The notes under the pieces are model-generated. The model did no database searches. It had not been told where the DNA came from and saw nothing but the letters and a program-made list of their open reading frames with translations. From an uncultured Corynebacterium sp. (lineage in GTDB: Bacteria; Actinomycetota; Actinomycetes; Mycobacteriales; Mycobacteriaceae), in NCBI RefSeq assembly GCF_943914615.1, contig NZ_CALUCS010000014.1:1-56984 (forward strand): a stretch of 56,984 bases of DNA, in the 5' to 3' direction. Positions within the stretch are counted from its first letter, which is position 1. Every line of letters starts with the position of its first letter. This document shows, piece after piece, positions 18,858-27,558 of the stretch. Position numbers and translations under genes: made by a program.

Positions 18858-20075
18858 CTAGGTGGAGTATTCCGAGTTGATCTCCACGTAGGAGTACGAC
18901 AGGTCGGTCGTCCACACCGTCGCACGCCCCTCGCCCACGCCGAGGTCCACCTCGACGGCGATGTCGGCGCCCGAAAGATCCACCGTGCGGGCGCCGGGCG
19001 CGCCCGTGGAGTTGATGCACACCGGGTGACCGTTGAAGGACACGCTGATGGCCTCCGGGTTCATCTTCACCGGCGCCATGCCTACGGCGGCCAGCACGCG
19101 GCCCCAGTTCGGGTCGGAGCCGAACATCGCGCACTTAAACAGGTTGTCGCGGCCGATAACGCGCGCTGCGGTCTGTGCGTCCGCGTCCGTTTCTGCGCCG
19201 CCGACGGTGATGGACACTCTCTTTGTGACGCCCTCAGCGTCCGCCTGTAGCTGCATCGCAATATCGAGGCACACCTGGTGGATCGCAGCGTTGAATTCCT
19301 CCGCGTCCGGGGTGATGCCGGAAGCGCCGGAGGCCATCAGCAGCACAGTGTCGTTGGTGGAGGTCGCGCCGTCGATGTCGATGCAGTCGAAGGTTGTCGG
19401 GGTGGCGCCCGCCAGAGCCTCGTGAGCCATGTCGGCGCTGGGCAGGTGGGCGTCCGTAGTAATAAACACGAGCATCGTAGCCAGCGACGGAGCCATCATG
19501 CCGACACCCTTGCCCATGGCGCCGATGGACCAGCCATCGCCGTGGTAGACGGCCTCCTTGGCGACGAGGTCGGTGGTCATGATGGCGCGGGCGGCATCGT
19601 TGCCGGCAGTGATGGACTGGTCGAGCTTGCCGGCAAGTTCGTCGACTCCGGCGAAGACCTTATCCATCGGCAGCACGTCGCCGATCAGGCCGGTGGAGCA
19701 CACGGCAACGTCGCCGGGCTGGCATCCCAGCAGCTCGGCGGTCTTCTCGGCGGTAGCGCGCGCATCCTTGTCGCCCTGGGCTCCGTTGCAGGCGTTGGCG
19801 TTGCCGGAATTAACGACGACGGCGCGGAAGGTGCCACCGTTATTCGCCTTGGTGTAACGAACGGGGGCGGCAATGACCTGGTTACGGGTGAACATAGCGG
19901 CGGCGATGGCATCCGGACCATCGTTGCGGATCAGAGTCATATCCGACTTGCCGGAGGGCTTAATCCCCGCGGTCACGGCAGCGGCGCTAAAGCCCTTGGG
20001 AACGGTCACACCGAGGTCCGCAGAGGACCCCTGGGCAGTGCTGGTATCCGGATTGTTCTTGTCTGTGCTGGTCAT
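18858..20075 (-). CDS. argJ: glutamate N-acetyltransferase / amino-acid acetyltransferase
   Basis: Transfers acetyl groups from N-acetylornithine to glutamate, closing the acetyl cycle; some members also use acetyl-CoA. The 405-residue precursor carries the self-cleavage site in the LATML motif, with nucleophile Thr200, so alpha and beta chains of about 199 and 206 residues are expected. Other family blocks include GNANACNGAQG and CSTGLIGD. No argA is present in the window and argE is not needed with this route. Follows argC with a 10-base gap. Confidence 0.96.
   Translation of the reverse strand: MTSTDKNNPDTSTAQGSSADLGVTVPKGFSAAAVTAGIKPSGKSDMTLIRNDGPDAIAAAMFTRNQVIAAPVRYTKANNGGTFRAVVVNSGNANACNGAQGDKDARATAEKTAELLGCQPGDVAVCSTGLIGDVLPMDKVFAGVDELAGKLDQSITAGNDAARAIMTTDLVAKEAVYHGDGWSIGAMGKGVGMMAPSLATMLVFITTDAHLPSADMAHEALAGATPTTFDCIDIDGATSTNDTVLLMASGASGITPDAEEFNAAIHQVCLDIAMQLQADAEGVTKRVSITVGGAETDADAQTAARVIGRDNLFKCAMFGSDPNWGRVLAAVGMAPVKMNPEAISVSFNGHPVCINSTGAPGARTVDLSGADIAVEVDLGVGEGRATVWTTDLSYSYVEINSEYST
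19221..19232 (+). repeat. dispersed motif CTTNGTGACGCC, copy 5
   Basis: CTTTGTGACGCC on the plus strand inside argJ, which is read from the minus strand. Confidence 0.6.
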
Positions 20076-20085
20076 AGTTAACGAA

Positions 20086-21111
20086 TCAGAGCCCCGTCTG
20101 CGGGAGTCCCGCGGTTTCTTCCCAACCGAACATCAGGTTGAGGCATTGGATGGCGGCACCTGCGGTGCCTTTGGTGAGGTTATCGATGGCGCTGGTGGCG
20201 ATGACCATGCCATCGGCGACCTCCACTTGGATGTGCACCATGTTGGAGCCAACGACGCTCTTTACCTCCGGCTGCTGGCCCTCCGGCAGCAGATGCAGGA
20301 AGGGCTCGTTGGCGCAGAACTTCTCGTAGGCACGGCGGATATCGCTAGCCTGGCCACGCGCAGGGGCGGTGACGGTGGTGAGGATGCCACGAGTCAGCGG
20401 GGCCAGTACCGGGGTGAAGGTCACGTGGACGTCGTCCGAGGAATAGCCAGGAGCCAGCAGCTCCTCGACGCTCTGCTTGATCTCCGGGGCGTGACGGTGG
20501 GTGCCCACGCCGTAGGCGCGCAGGTTACCCATGGTTTCCGAACCCAGCAGGTTCACGGCGGCCTTCTTGCCAGCGCCGGTGGTGCCGGTGACGGAAACCA
20601 CGCTGATCTGCGGGGCCATCAGGCCGCTAGCAATAGCGGGCATGAGGGCCATCGTGGCACCGGTCGGGAAGCAACCGGGGGCGGCGACGTAGTTGGTGGC
20701 CGCGATCTCTTCCCGGCGGCCAGGCATCTCCGGGATGCCGTAGGTGCGGGTGCCGGCGTGTGGGGTGCCGTAGAAGCGCGCCCAGTGGTTGGCATTCTTC
20801 AGGCGGTAGTCCGCGCCGCAGTCCACGATCTTCATGGTTTCCGGCAGGTCCAGGGCGGCGGACACCCCGTGCGGAAGGGCCAGGATTGCAGCGTCGTGCC
20901 CGCGGAGAACGTCCTCGGTCGTCTCTTCGAGCACGCGATCCGCCAGGGCGGGTAGCCCCGGGTTGAGTTCGCCGAATCGCGCGCCCGCGTTGGAACCTCC
21001 GGTCAGCGAGCCGATTTCGAAGTCCACGCCGTAGCCGGGGTGATTCAATAGGAGGCGAAGAGCCTCGCCACCCGCGTACCCACTGGCGCCTGCCACTGCA
21101 ATTTTCAACAT
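20086..21111 (-). CDS. argC: N-acetyl-gamma-glutamyl-phosphate reductase
   Basis: Reduces N-acetylglutamyl phosphate to the semialdehyde with NADPH. The 341-residue protein has the dinucleotide-binding start VAGASGYAGGE (residues 6-16) and the catalytic Cys147 in APGCFPTG. First gene of the arg operon. The start ATG at 21111 has no ribosome-binding site; a -10-like CAGAAT lies six bases before it, 17 bases after a TTGCAA -35, so the message may be leaderless. Two ARG-box-like sites overlap and flank that -35. Confidence 0.97.
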   Translation of the reverse strand: MLKIAVAGASGYAGGEALRLLLNHPGYGVDFEIGSLTGGSNAGARFGELNPGLPALADRVLEETTEDVLRGHDAAILALPHGVSAALDLPETMKIVDCGADYRLKNANHWARFYGTPHAGTRTYGIPEMPGRREEIAATNYVAAPGCFPTGATMALMPAIASGLMAPQISVVSVTGTTGAGKKAAVNLLGSETMGNLRAYGVGTHRHAPEIKQSVEELLAPGYSSDDVHVTFTPVLAPLTRGILTTVTAPARGQASDIRRAYEKFCANEPFLHLLPEGQQPEVKSVVGSNMVHIQVEVADGMVIATSAIDNLTKGTAGAAIQCLNLMFGWEETAGLPQTGL

Positions 21112-21117
21112 AGGACG

Positions 21118-21146
21118 ATTCTGCCCTACCGGAACAAAAATTGCAA
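21118..21146 (-). promoter_or_regulatory. candidate argC promoter
   Basis: Minus strand TTGCAA (21146-21141), 17-base spacer, CAGAAT (21123-21118), then six bases to the ATG. The -35 overlaps the nearer ARG-box-like site, fitting repression by ArgR. Confidence 0.45.
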
Positions 21147-21173
21147 ATTATTCAGCTTTATGGGAATTATGCA
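21142..21173 (-). promoter_or_regulatory. pair of ARG-box-like ArgR sites
   Basis: On the minus strand TGCATAATTCCCA (21173-21161) and TGAATAATTTGCA (21154-21142), 19 bases centre to centre, resemble the half-symmetric ARG box (TGNATAAT..). ArgR hexamers normally bind two such boxes about two helical turns apart. The distal one begins two bases after the pheT stop. Confidence 0.65.
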
Positions 21174-21174
21174 G

Positions 21175-23733
21175 TTAGGCGCGGAGCTGTGCGCCCACCT
21201 TCTCGGTTGCGGACTGCAGGGCGGCCTCGCGGGACTCGCTGGCCTCTTCCTCCGTCAGGGTGCGGTCGGGTGCACGGAAGCGCAGGCTGAAGGTCAGCGA
21301 GCGCTTGCCTTCGCCCAGGGACTCGGAGTGGTAGACGTCGAAGAGTCGGATCTCCTCCAACAGCTCGCCGGCGCCAGCGCGCAGGGCATCTTCCACATCC
21401 TGGGCCGGGGTGGCCTCGTCAACGACGACCGCGATGTCCTGCAGCACCGCCGGGAAAGCGGACAGCACCGGGCGCGGGAAGGTCTCCTCCAACGGCAGCT
21501 CATCCAGGTTCATCTCCATGGCCACGGTGCGCGGTGGCAGCTCCGCGCGCTCGCAGACCTGCGGGTGCAGCTCGCCGGCGTGGCCGACGACCTTGTCGCC
21601 CACCAGGATCTCAGCGCAGCGGCCCGGGTGCCACGGCAGGTATTCAGCGTTGCGCACGGTGATCTCCACGCCGGCGGCACGGGCGACCACACGGGCGGAT
21701 TCGATGGCGTCGGCCGCAGTGAATGCCTCCGGCTCACCCCAGATACCCTGCAGCTGGCGGTTACCCGTGGCCACAACGGCTACGTGCAGCGGCTGAGCGG
21801 GCAGGGAATCCAGCAGCTCCTGCAGCTCCTTTGCCTCCGGGCGCTGCTTCACGGAAGGCATCGGAGAGAACGGCTTAGCCGACTTCGGCACGGAGACCTG
21901 CTCCACGCCGTAAAGGGCTACGTCGCGCTGGCCACGGGTGACGTTGCGGCGCAGAGATTCGATCATGGACGGCAGCAGAGTGGTGCCGATGCAGGCGTAG
22001 TCGCTCTCCAGCGGGTTCTGCACCTTCACCGTCAGGCGGCGCGGGTCATCCGCGGGCAGATCCCAGACGTCGAACACGTCGTTGGCGATGAACGGAGTCG
22101 GCAGGATCTCTGCGTAACCCGCCCAGGCCAGAGCCTGGCCCACGTTGCGGCGCATCCGCTGGCGCGGGGTGTAGCCACGACCGGCCGGGGCGGTCGGGAC
22201 GATGGAAGGAATATCCTCCAGCCCCTCCAGGCGCAGGACCTCCTCCACCAGGTCGGCTGGCATAGTCAGGTCCGGCCGCCAGGTCGGCGGGGTGACCTCG
22301 ATCTCGCGGGCACCGTTGTCGTCGCGAGAGCCAGTCTCGCGCACCTCGCAGCCGACTTCCCGCAGGCGGGAAATGGTGGTGCCGTCCGGGTAGATCTTGC
22401 CTGCGGTCTTGCCCGGCAGGGAGGTGTGGATGGTGATCATCGGCATCTCCGGAACCGCACCGACCAGGGTGCGCCCCTCCTCCACCTCGCCACCGGCGAT
22501 GTTCACCAGCAGCGCGACGGCAAAGTCCAGGGCATCCTCGATGATGGCGGCATCCGTGCCACGCTCGAAGCGACGGGAAGCCTCGGAGGAAAGCTTGTGG
22601 CGGCGGCAGGTCCGGGCCACGGTGATCTGATCCCAGTGCGCGGCCTCGAACAGCACGTTGGTAGTCGCCTCGGAAATCTCGGACGTCGAGCCACCCATCA
22701 CGCCAGCCAGCGACTGCACACCGGCGTCGTCGGAAATCACCACGTCCTCAGGATCAAGCGTGCGCTCCACGTCGTCCAACGTGGTCAGCTTCTCCCCCTT
22801 CGTCGCCAAGCGAACGTGCAGCTCTCCGGTGACCTTGTCCGCGTCGAAGGCGTGCATCGGCTGGCCCAGCAGGAACATCACGTAGTTCGTCACGTCCGTC
22901 GCCGGGTTCACTGGACGCTGGCCGCACAGCATCAGCTCGCGCTGCAGCCACAGCGGGGACTCCGCCTGCGGGTCGATGCCGGTGACCTTGCGCATGCCGA
23001 ACTTGGAGCACTTCGTGTCCTCGTCGACCGTCAGCGCCTGCACCTCGCCGTCGGTGCCGGTCAGGCCGGCGAAAAGGTCGTTGCGCATCGCCGCTGCTGC
23101 CGGATCCTGCGCCGGATCACGGAACTGCAGGTCAAAGCTGGACGCCAACTCGCGGGCGAGTCCCCTGGCCGACAGTGCGTAGCCGCGATCCGGGGTGATA
23201 TTCACGTCGAAGATGGTGTCCTGCAAACCCAGCAACTCACGCGCATCGTCACCTACCTTGAGGTTGGCGCTGGCCAAATCGGCGTCAGAAATAGTCATGA
23301 TCCCCGCAGTCTGCTGGCTGGCCAGGCCCACCTCCATTGCAGAACAGATCATGCCCTCGGAAATCTTGCCGTAGGTCTTGCGCGCAGAGATCTCGAACGG
23401 GCCGGGCAGCACCGTGCCGGGCAGCGCGATGACGACGTTGTCGCCCTCGGCGAAGTTCCGCGCGCCACAGATGATGTGCTGCAGCTCGCCGGTGCCGTTG
23501 GCCTCACCGACGTTGACGTCGCAGTAACGGATCGGCTTCTTGAACTCGGTGAGTTCCTCGATCTTTTCGACGCGACCGATCACCAGCGGGCCGGTGGTTT
23601 CGGGGATCGCCTCGTACCCCTCGGTCTCGAAGCCAACGCGGACGAAGCCAGCGTCGAACTCCTCGGCGCTCACGCTCCACTGCGGGTTGGAGGTCTGCAG
23701 GATTCGGGTCAGCCACGACTGGGAAATAAGCAT
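21175..23733 (-). CDS. pheT: phenylalanyl-tRNA synthetase beta chain
   Basis: The 852-residue beta subunit of the alpha2-beta2 enzyme. It has the N-terminal tRNA-binding (EMAP-like) domain around residues 40-150 (VGEANGTGELQHIICGARN), the B3/B4 editing region, the B5 domain, and a C-terminal anticodon-binding ferredoxin fold (VLSAFPAVLQDIAVVVDE and later). It follows pheS with a 79-base gap and forms the usual operon. Its 3' end is only two bases from the ARG boxes of argC, so the arg promoter is squeezed between the two genes. Confidence 0.97.
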   Translation of the reverse strand: MLISQSWLTRILQTSNPQWSVSAEEFDAGFVRVGFETEGYEAIPETTGPLVIGRVEKIEELTEFKKPIRYCDVNVGEANGTGELQHIICGARNFAEGDNVVIALPGTVLPGPFEISARKTYGKISEGMICSAMEVGLASQQTAGIMTISDADLASANLKVGDDARELLGLQDTIFDVNITPDRGYALSARGLARELASSFDLQFRDPAQDPAAAAMRNDLFAGLTGTDGEVQALTVDEDTKCSKFGMRKVTGIDPQAESPLWLQRELMLCGQRPVNPATDVTNYVMFLLGQPMHAFDADKVTGELHVRLATKGEKLTTLDDVERTLDPEDVVISDDAGVQSLAGVMGGSTSEISEATTNVLFEAAHWDQITVARTCRRHKLSSEASRRFERGTDAAIIEDALDFAVALLVNIAGGEVEEGRTLVGAVPEMPMITIHTSLPGKTAGKIYPDGTTISRLREVGCEVRETGSRDDNGAREIEVTPPTWRPDLTMPADLVEEVLRLEGLEDIPSIVPTAPAGRGYTPRQRMRRNVGQALAWAGYAEILPTPFIANDVFDVWDLPADDPRRLTVKVQNPLESDYACIGTTLLPSMIESLRRNVTRGQRDVALYGVEQVSVPKSAKPFSPMPSVKQRPEAKELQELLDSLPAQPLHVAVVATGNRQLQGIWGEPEAFTAADAIESARVVARAAGVEITVRNAEYLPWHPGRCAEILVGDKVVGHAGELHPQVCERAELPPRTVAMEMNLDELPLEETFPRPVLSAFPAVLQDIAVVVDEATPAQDVEDALRAGAGELLEEIRLFDVYHSESLGEGKRSLTFSLRFRAPDRTLTEEEASESREAALQSATEKVGAQLRA

Positions 23734-23812
23734 GATTTTCGAAAGATCCTTGATTGGGGCTTTAGATGGGGTGCTCTGGGATGCTCTGTTGCTCTGGGGG
23801 TTTTAAGTTTCT

Positions 23813-24868
23813 CTAGCGGCGCACGCCGAACGGCAGGGTGAAGCGCACATCGCCCTCCACCATGTCGCGCATGTCGGGCAGGCCGTTGCGGAATTGCAGG
23901 GTGCGCTCGATGCCCATACCGAAGGCGAAGCCGGAGTACTCTTCCGGATCCACGCCCGCGGCGATCAGGACGTTCGGGTTGACCATGCCGCAGCCACCCC
24001 ACTCGATCCAGCCGGCGCCGCCCTTCTTGTCGGCGAACCAGACATCCACCTCGGCGGAGGGTTCGGTAAACGGGAAGTAGTTCGGGCGGATGCGAGTCTT
24101 GGCCTCCTCGCCGAACAGCGTCTTGGCCAAGTGATCCAGTGTGCCCTTCAGGTGCGCCATCGTCAGTCCCTTGTCCACGGCCAGGCCTTCAACCTGGTGG
24201 AACACGGGGGTGTGGGTGGCGTCCAGCTCGTCGGTACGGAACACGCGGCCTGGGCAGGCGATGTAGATCGGCAGGTCGCGGGAAAGCATCGTGCGCATCT
24301 GAACCGGAGACGTGTGAGTGCGCAGCACCTGGCCAGAACCTTCCGGAGCGATGTGGAAGGTGTCCTGCAGCGTGCGCGCGGGGTGGTCCGGGATGAAGTT
24401 CAGGGAGTCGAAGTTGAAGTACTCGGCCTCGACCTCCGGCCCGTCGGCGATCTCCCAACCCATGCCGACAAAGATGTCGGCGATCTGCTCGGACAGGATG
24501 GTGATCGGGTGCTGGGCACCGCGCTGGCCGCGGGTGGTCGGCTCGGTGACGTCGATGCGCTCGGCGCGCAGGACTTCCTCGTTGCGCTTACGCTCGAGCT
24601 CGGTCTTGACCTGGGCGAAGCGCTTTTCGACGCGACCCCGCGCCATGTTCACCAGGCGACCAGCGTCCTTGCGCTGATCCTTCGGCAGGCTGCCCAGGCT
24701 ACGGCGGGCGGCCGGAATGGGGGCATCGTCGCCCAGGTGCTCGCGGCGAGCGGCCGCCAGTTCCTCCAGATTTGCAGCCTCGGCAAAAGCCTTCTCGGCT
24801 GCGTCTGCTGCGGCGTTGAGCCCCTGCTCCGAAAGCTCTACCTGGGGAGTGTCCGCGGAATCCGTCAC
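23813..24868 (-). CDS. pheS: phenylalanyl-tRNA synthetase alpha chain
   Basis: The catalytic alpha subunit, 351 residues. It has an N-terminal coiled coil (about 15-95) for tRNA contact, then the class II catalytic core with HPITILSEQIADIFVGMGWEIADGPEVE spread over motif 1, the FRTDELDATHTPVFHQVEG motif 2 region, and the motif 3 FGMGIERTLQFR near residue 320. Start ATG 24868 is weakly supported by an upstream GAGGAG. The 84-base gap upstream has TATTAT on the minus strand as a possible -10. Confidence 0.97.
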   Translation of the reverse strand: MTDSADTPQVELSEQGLNAAADAAEKAFAEAANLEELAAARREHLGDDAPIPAARRSLGSLPKDQRKDAGRLVNMARGRVEKRFAQVKTELERKRNEEVLRAERIDVTEPTTRGQRGAQHPITILSEQIADIFVGMGWEIADGPEVEAEYFNFDSLNFIPDHPARTLQDTFHIAPEGSGQVLRTHTSPVQMRTMLSRDLPIYIACPGRVFRTDELDATHTPVFHQVEGLAVDKGLTMAHLKGTLDHLAKTLFGEEAKTRIRPNYFPFTEPSAEVDVWFADKKGGAGWIEWGGCGMVNPNVLIAAGVDPEEYSGFAFGMGIERTLQFRNGLPDMRDMVEGDVRFTLPFGVRR

Positions 24869-24952
24869 TTCAGTGCGCTCCTCTATCTACGTGCACGGCT
24901 TAACCTCGTTAATAATACCCGGCTGACACACTGCCGCACCGAGTTGGGGCTA

Positions 24953-25798
24953 TCAGTCTTCGACTGCTCCCCCGGCAGCCTCGTGTGCCGCCGCTTGGAT
25001 ACGGGACGATTCATACATGCAGATGGAAGCCGCAGTGGCGAGGTTAAGGGATTCCGCACGCCCACGAATAGGAATGGAAACCCGCAGGTCCGCCTCGGCC
25101 AGCAGCTCCTCGCCCAGCCCGTGCGCCTCATTACCGAACAGCCACGCGGTCGGCTTGGTGAGGATCTCCCCCGCATCATCCAGGCTGACCTCACCGTCGG
25201 CTGCGGTGGCGAGAATCTGCAGCCCCTGGGCACGCAGCTGCCCCAGCACGTCCTTCACGTTGGTGGAGCGGGCCACCGGCACGTGGAACAGCGAGCCGGC
25301 GGAGGCGCGAGCGGCCTTGCATGACTGCGGGTCAGCAGTCTCCCCGGCAAACACCACGGCATCCGCGCCCATGGCATCAGCCACTCGAATCAGGGTTCCT
25401 GCATTGCCGGGGTCGTTGGTTTCCACTGGGACGCTCACGAGCCGAGGCTGGGGCGTCAATACTTTTCCGACAGACCACAGCACCGGCTTGCACACGGCAA
25501 ACAAACCTGTAGTCGTGGCGGTATCAGAAAGGTGCTTGGCCGCCTTGTCCGTGATGTAGTGCACGTAGATATTGAGGTAGCCGGCGGTGCGGATAATCGG
25601 CTCGAAGCGCTCCGCGGCGGCCAGCGTGACGTAGACGTCCGTGGCACTTCCGGTGGCAATGGCGGCCTCTACGCTGTTCTCCCCCTCCACAAGGAAAACC
25701 CCCGCCTTCTTGCGCGCAGCCGCCCGGTGAAGCTTGGCTGCGTTGACAATGCGAGGGGTTCTTTCGGTGAATAGCTCTTGGGCATCCTGCGGGTTCAT
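24953..25798 (-). CDS. TrmH/SpoU-family RNA methyltransferase
   Basis: A 2'-O-ribose methyltransferase of the SPOUT class, probably acting on rRNA. The 281-residue form has an N-terminal substrate-binding domain (about 20-100, with GVFLVEGENSVEAA) and a C-terminal knot with the family motifs NDPGNAGTLIR, WLFGNEAHGL and SLNLATAASICMYE. I chose the second Met (25798) because TATGCT lies exactly seven bases before it, as for a leaderless message; Met1 at 25810 would add four residues. Located between pheS and the rplT operon, as in related actinobacteria. Confidence 0.9.
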   Translation of the reverse strand: MNPQDAQELFTERTPRIVNAAKLHRAAARKKAGVFLVEGENSVEAAIATGSATDVYVTLAAAERFEPIIRTAGYLNIYVHYITDKAAKHLSDTATTTGLFAVCKPVLWSVGKVLTPQPRLVSVPVETNDPGNAGTLIRVADAMGADAVVFAGETADPQSCKAARASAGSLFHVPVARSTNVKDVLGQLRAQGLQILATAADGEVSLDDAGEILTKPTAWLFGNEAHGLGEELLAEADLRVSIPIRGRAESLNLATAASICMYESSRIQAAAHEAAGGAVED

Positions 25799-25805
25799 AC
25801 CCCAC

Positions 25806-25811
25806 AGCATA
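25806..25811 (-). promoter_or_regulatory. -10 element for a leaderless transcript
   Basis: TATGCT on the minus strand, seven bases before the ATG at 25798. It overlaps the alternative upstream start, which argues against that start. Confidence 0.45.
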
Positions 25812-25878
25812 ATTGACCTAGTTTTCGAACAGGGTCATCTGCTCCTTCGTCCCGTCTGTGGCCCCGTGCCCTATACGA

Positions 25879-25910
25879 CAAAACCCCCACCCTGGTCGTC
25901 CAGGATGGGG
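25879..25910 (-). terminator. terminator of the infC-rpmI-rplT operon
   Basis: Minus strand: CCCCATCCTGG, loop ACGA, CCAGGGTGGGG (11 base pairs with one G-U), followed by GTTTTG. It lies 26 bases after the rplT stop. Confidence 0.85.
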
Positions 25911-25936
25911 TGCGCGTTAAGCGTTTAGGGCTGGCT

Positions 25937-26320
25937 TTAGGAAGCAGCCGGTGCGTTAACGTCCTCCGGGAGGGCAGCCTTTGCAGCCTCGCACAGAGCG
26001 GTGAATGCGTCGAAGTCGTTGACGGCCAGCTCGGCCAGGTTCTTACGGTCGACCTCGATCTCGGCCAGGCGCAGGCCCTGGATCAGGCGGTTGTAGGTCA
26101 TGCCGTTCTGGCGAGCACCAGCGTTGATGCGCTGGATCCACAGCTTGCGGAACTCGTTCTTACGAGCCTTGCGATCGCGGAACTCGTAAGTCTTTGAGTG
26201 GAGCATCTGCTCCTTTGCCTTGCGGTACAGGCGGGAGCGCTGACCACGGTAGCCCTTGGCGGACTTCAGTACTTCGCGACGCTTCTTCTTGGCGTTCACT
26301 GAGCGCTTGACACGTGCCAC
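25937..26320 (-). CDS. rplT: 50S ribosomal protein L20
   Basis: A 23S rRNA-binding protein needed early in large-subunit assembly. The 127-residue sequence starts MARVKRSVNAKKKRR and keeps the conserved AKGYRGQRSRLYRKAKEQ and LWIQRINAGARQNGMTYNR blocks. Last gene of infC-rpmI-rplT, with a 112-base gap after rpmI and a strong terminator behind it. In other bacteria L20 represses this operon; no such leader structure can be assigned here by eye. Confidence 0.98.
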   Translation of the reverse strand: MARVKRSVNAKKKRREVLKSAKGYRGQRSRLYRKAKEQMLHSKTYEFRDRKARKNEFRKLWIQRINAGARQNGMTYNRLIQGLRLAEIEVDRKNLAELAVNDFDAFTALCEAAKAALPEDVNAPAAS

Positions 26321-26432
26321 GGTGATACTTCCTTTTCTTTAAGTGTGCGCGCCTCGAACCAGCACTTTCTCAAGCGCTGAATCCACTCGATGACGCGGTT
26401 GGGTGTATTGGGGTGGAAAAGTGGGCTTTAAG

Positions 26433-26627
26433 TTATGCCTTGCCCAGCAGACGCTTCATGCGCTTGACATCGGCCGGAGCGACGTCCTCGGTGCCCTTCA
26501 GGCGACGGGTGCGCTTGGAGGGCTTGCCCTCCAGCAGGTGGCGGCGGTTAGCCTGCTCGCGACGCAGCTTGCCGGAACCGGAGATCTTGATGCGCTTTGC
26601 GGCACCCTTGTGAGTCTTCTGCTTCAT
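26433..26627 (-). CDS. rpmI: 50S ribosomal protein L35
   Basis: A 64-residue basic ribosomal protein starting MKQKTHKGAAKRIKISGSGK, the usual length, with the conserved HLLEGKPSKRTRRL segment. It lies 32 bases after infC, with a GAGG ribosome-binding site, in the standard infC-rpmI-rplT order. Confidence 0.98.
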   Translation of the reverse strand: MKQKTHKGAAKRIKISGSGKLRREQANRRHLLEGKPSKRTRRLKGTEDVAPADVKRMKRLLGKA

Positions 26628-26659
26628 TGGTGAAAAACCTCTAACAACTAGTTCTGTTA

Positions 26660-27181
<522 letters not shown>

Positions 27182-27558
27182 GTGAACTCCTCAGTAGCAG
27201 TTTTGGTTAATGTCTTACCGACCCCTGCAGTACTGAAGATCCCCTGTGTTCCCCCACAATCACAGCCACTTTGCGCCGGCGGGAACAACTGCCCTGCATC
27301 ACGCATTACACTTCTGGATTCTCCTGAACCCATCCGTGCTTGTGGCTACGACCCGAGCCCTTCCTTAAAGGAGGTCTCCAGGTGGGAGAAGGAATCTCCA
27401 CTTGCAGCCCGTTCCGTTTGTTTGGGCCAAATTTGAGATAAAAGCGACTCAAACCGACGGAACGAGACGGTAGTGCTTGGAAGTATAACAATCGTCCGAG
27501 CATTTACCAAAACCAATACTGCGCCCTGGTGCGCCAAACGAGAATAAACTTTTGAGCC
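27182..27558. other. intergenic region between infC and the DUF2339 gene
   Basis: 377 bases between two divergent genes. The left end holds the infC GAGGAG site; a CTTTAAGGAGG-rich patch around 27363-27375 has no gene behind it; the right end holds TAAACT as a -10 for the plus-strand gene, and TATAAC at about 27482 is a second candidate. I see no convincing small gene, RNA or attenuator, although a long transcribed leader for infC is likely. Confidence 0.6.
27545..27550 (+). promoter_or_regulatory. -10 element for a leaderless transcript
   Basis: TAAACT ends eight bases before the ATG at 27559; no ribosome-binding site is present. Confidence 0.45.

Noticed and set aside
18793..19134. Upstream extension of argB
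   Set aside because: It would run 114 residues into argJ with an Arg/Gly-rich sequence unlike kinases.
21160..23841. 893-codon open frame opposite pheT
   Set aside because: It mirrors pheT exactly, has no family resemblance and is His/Gly/Arg-rich as expected for an antisense frame in GC-rich DNA.
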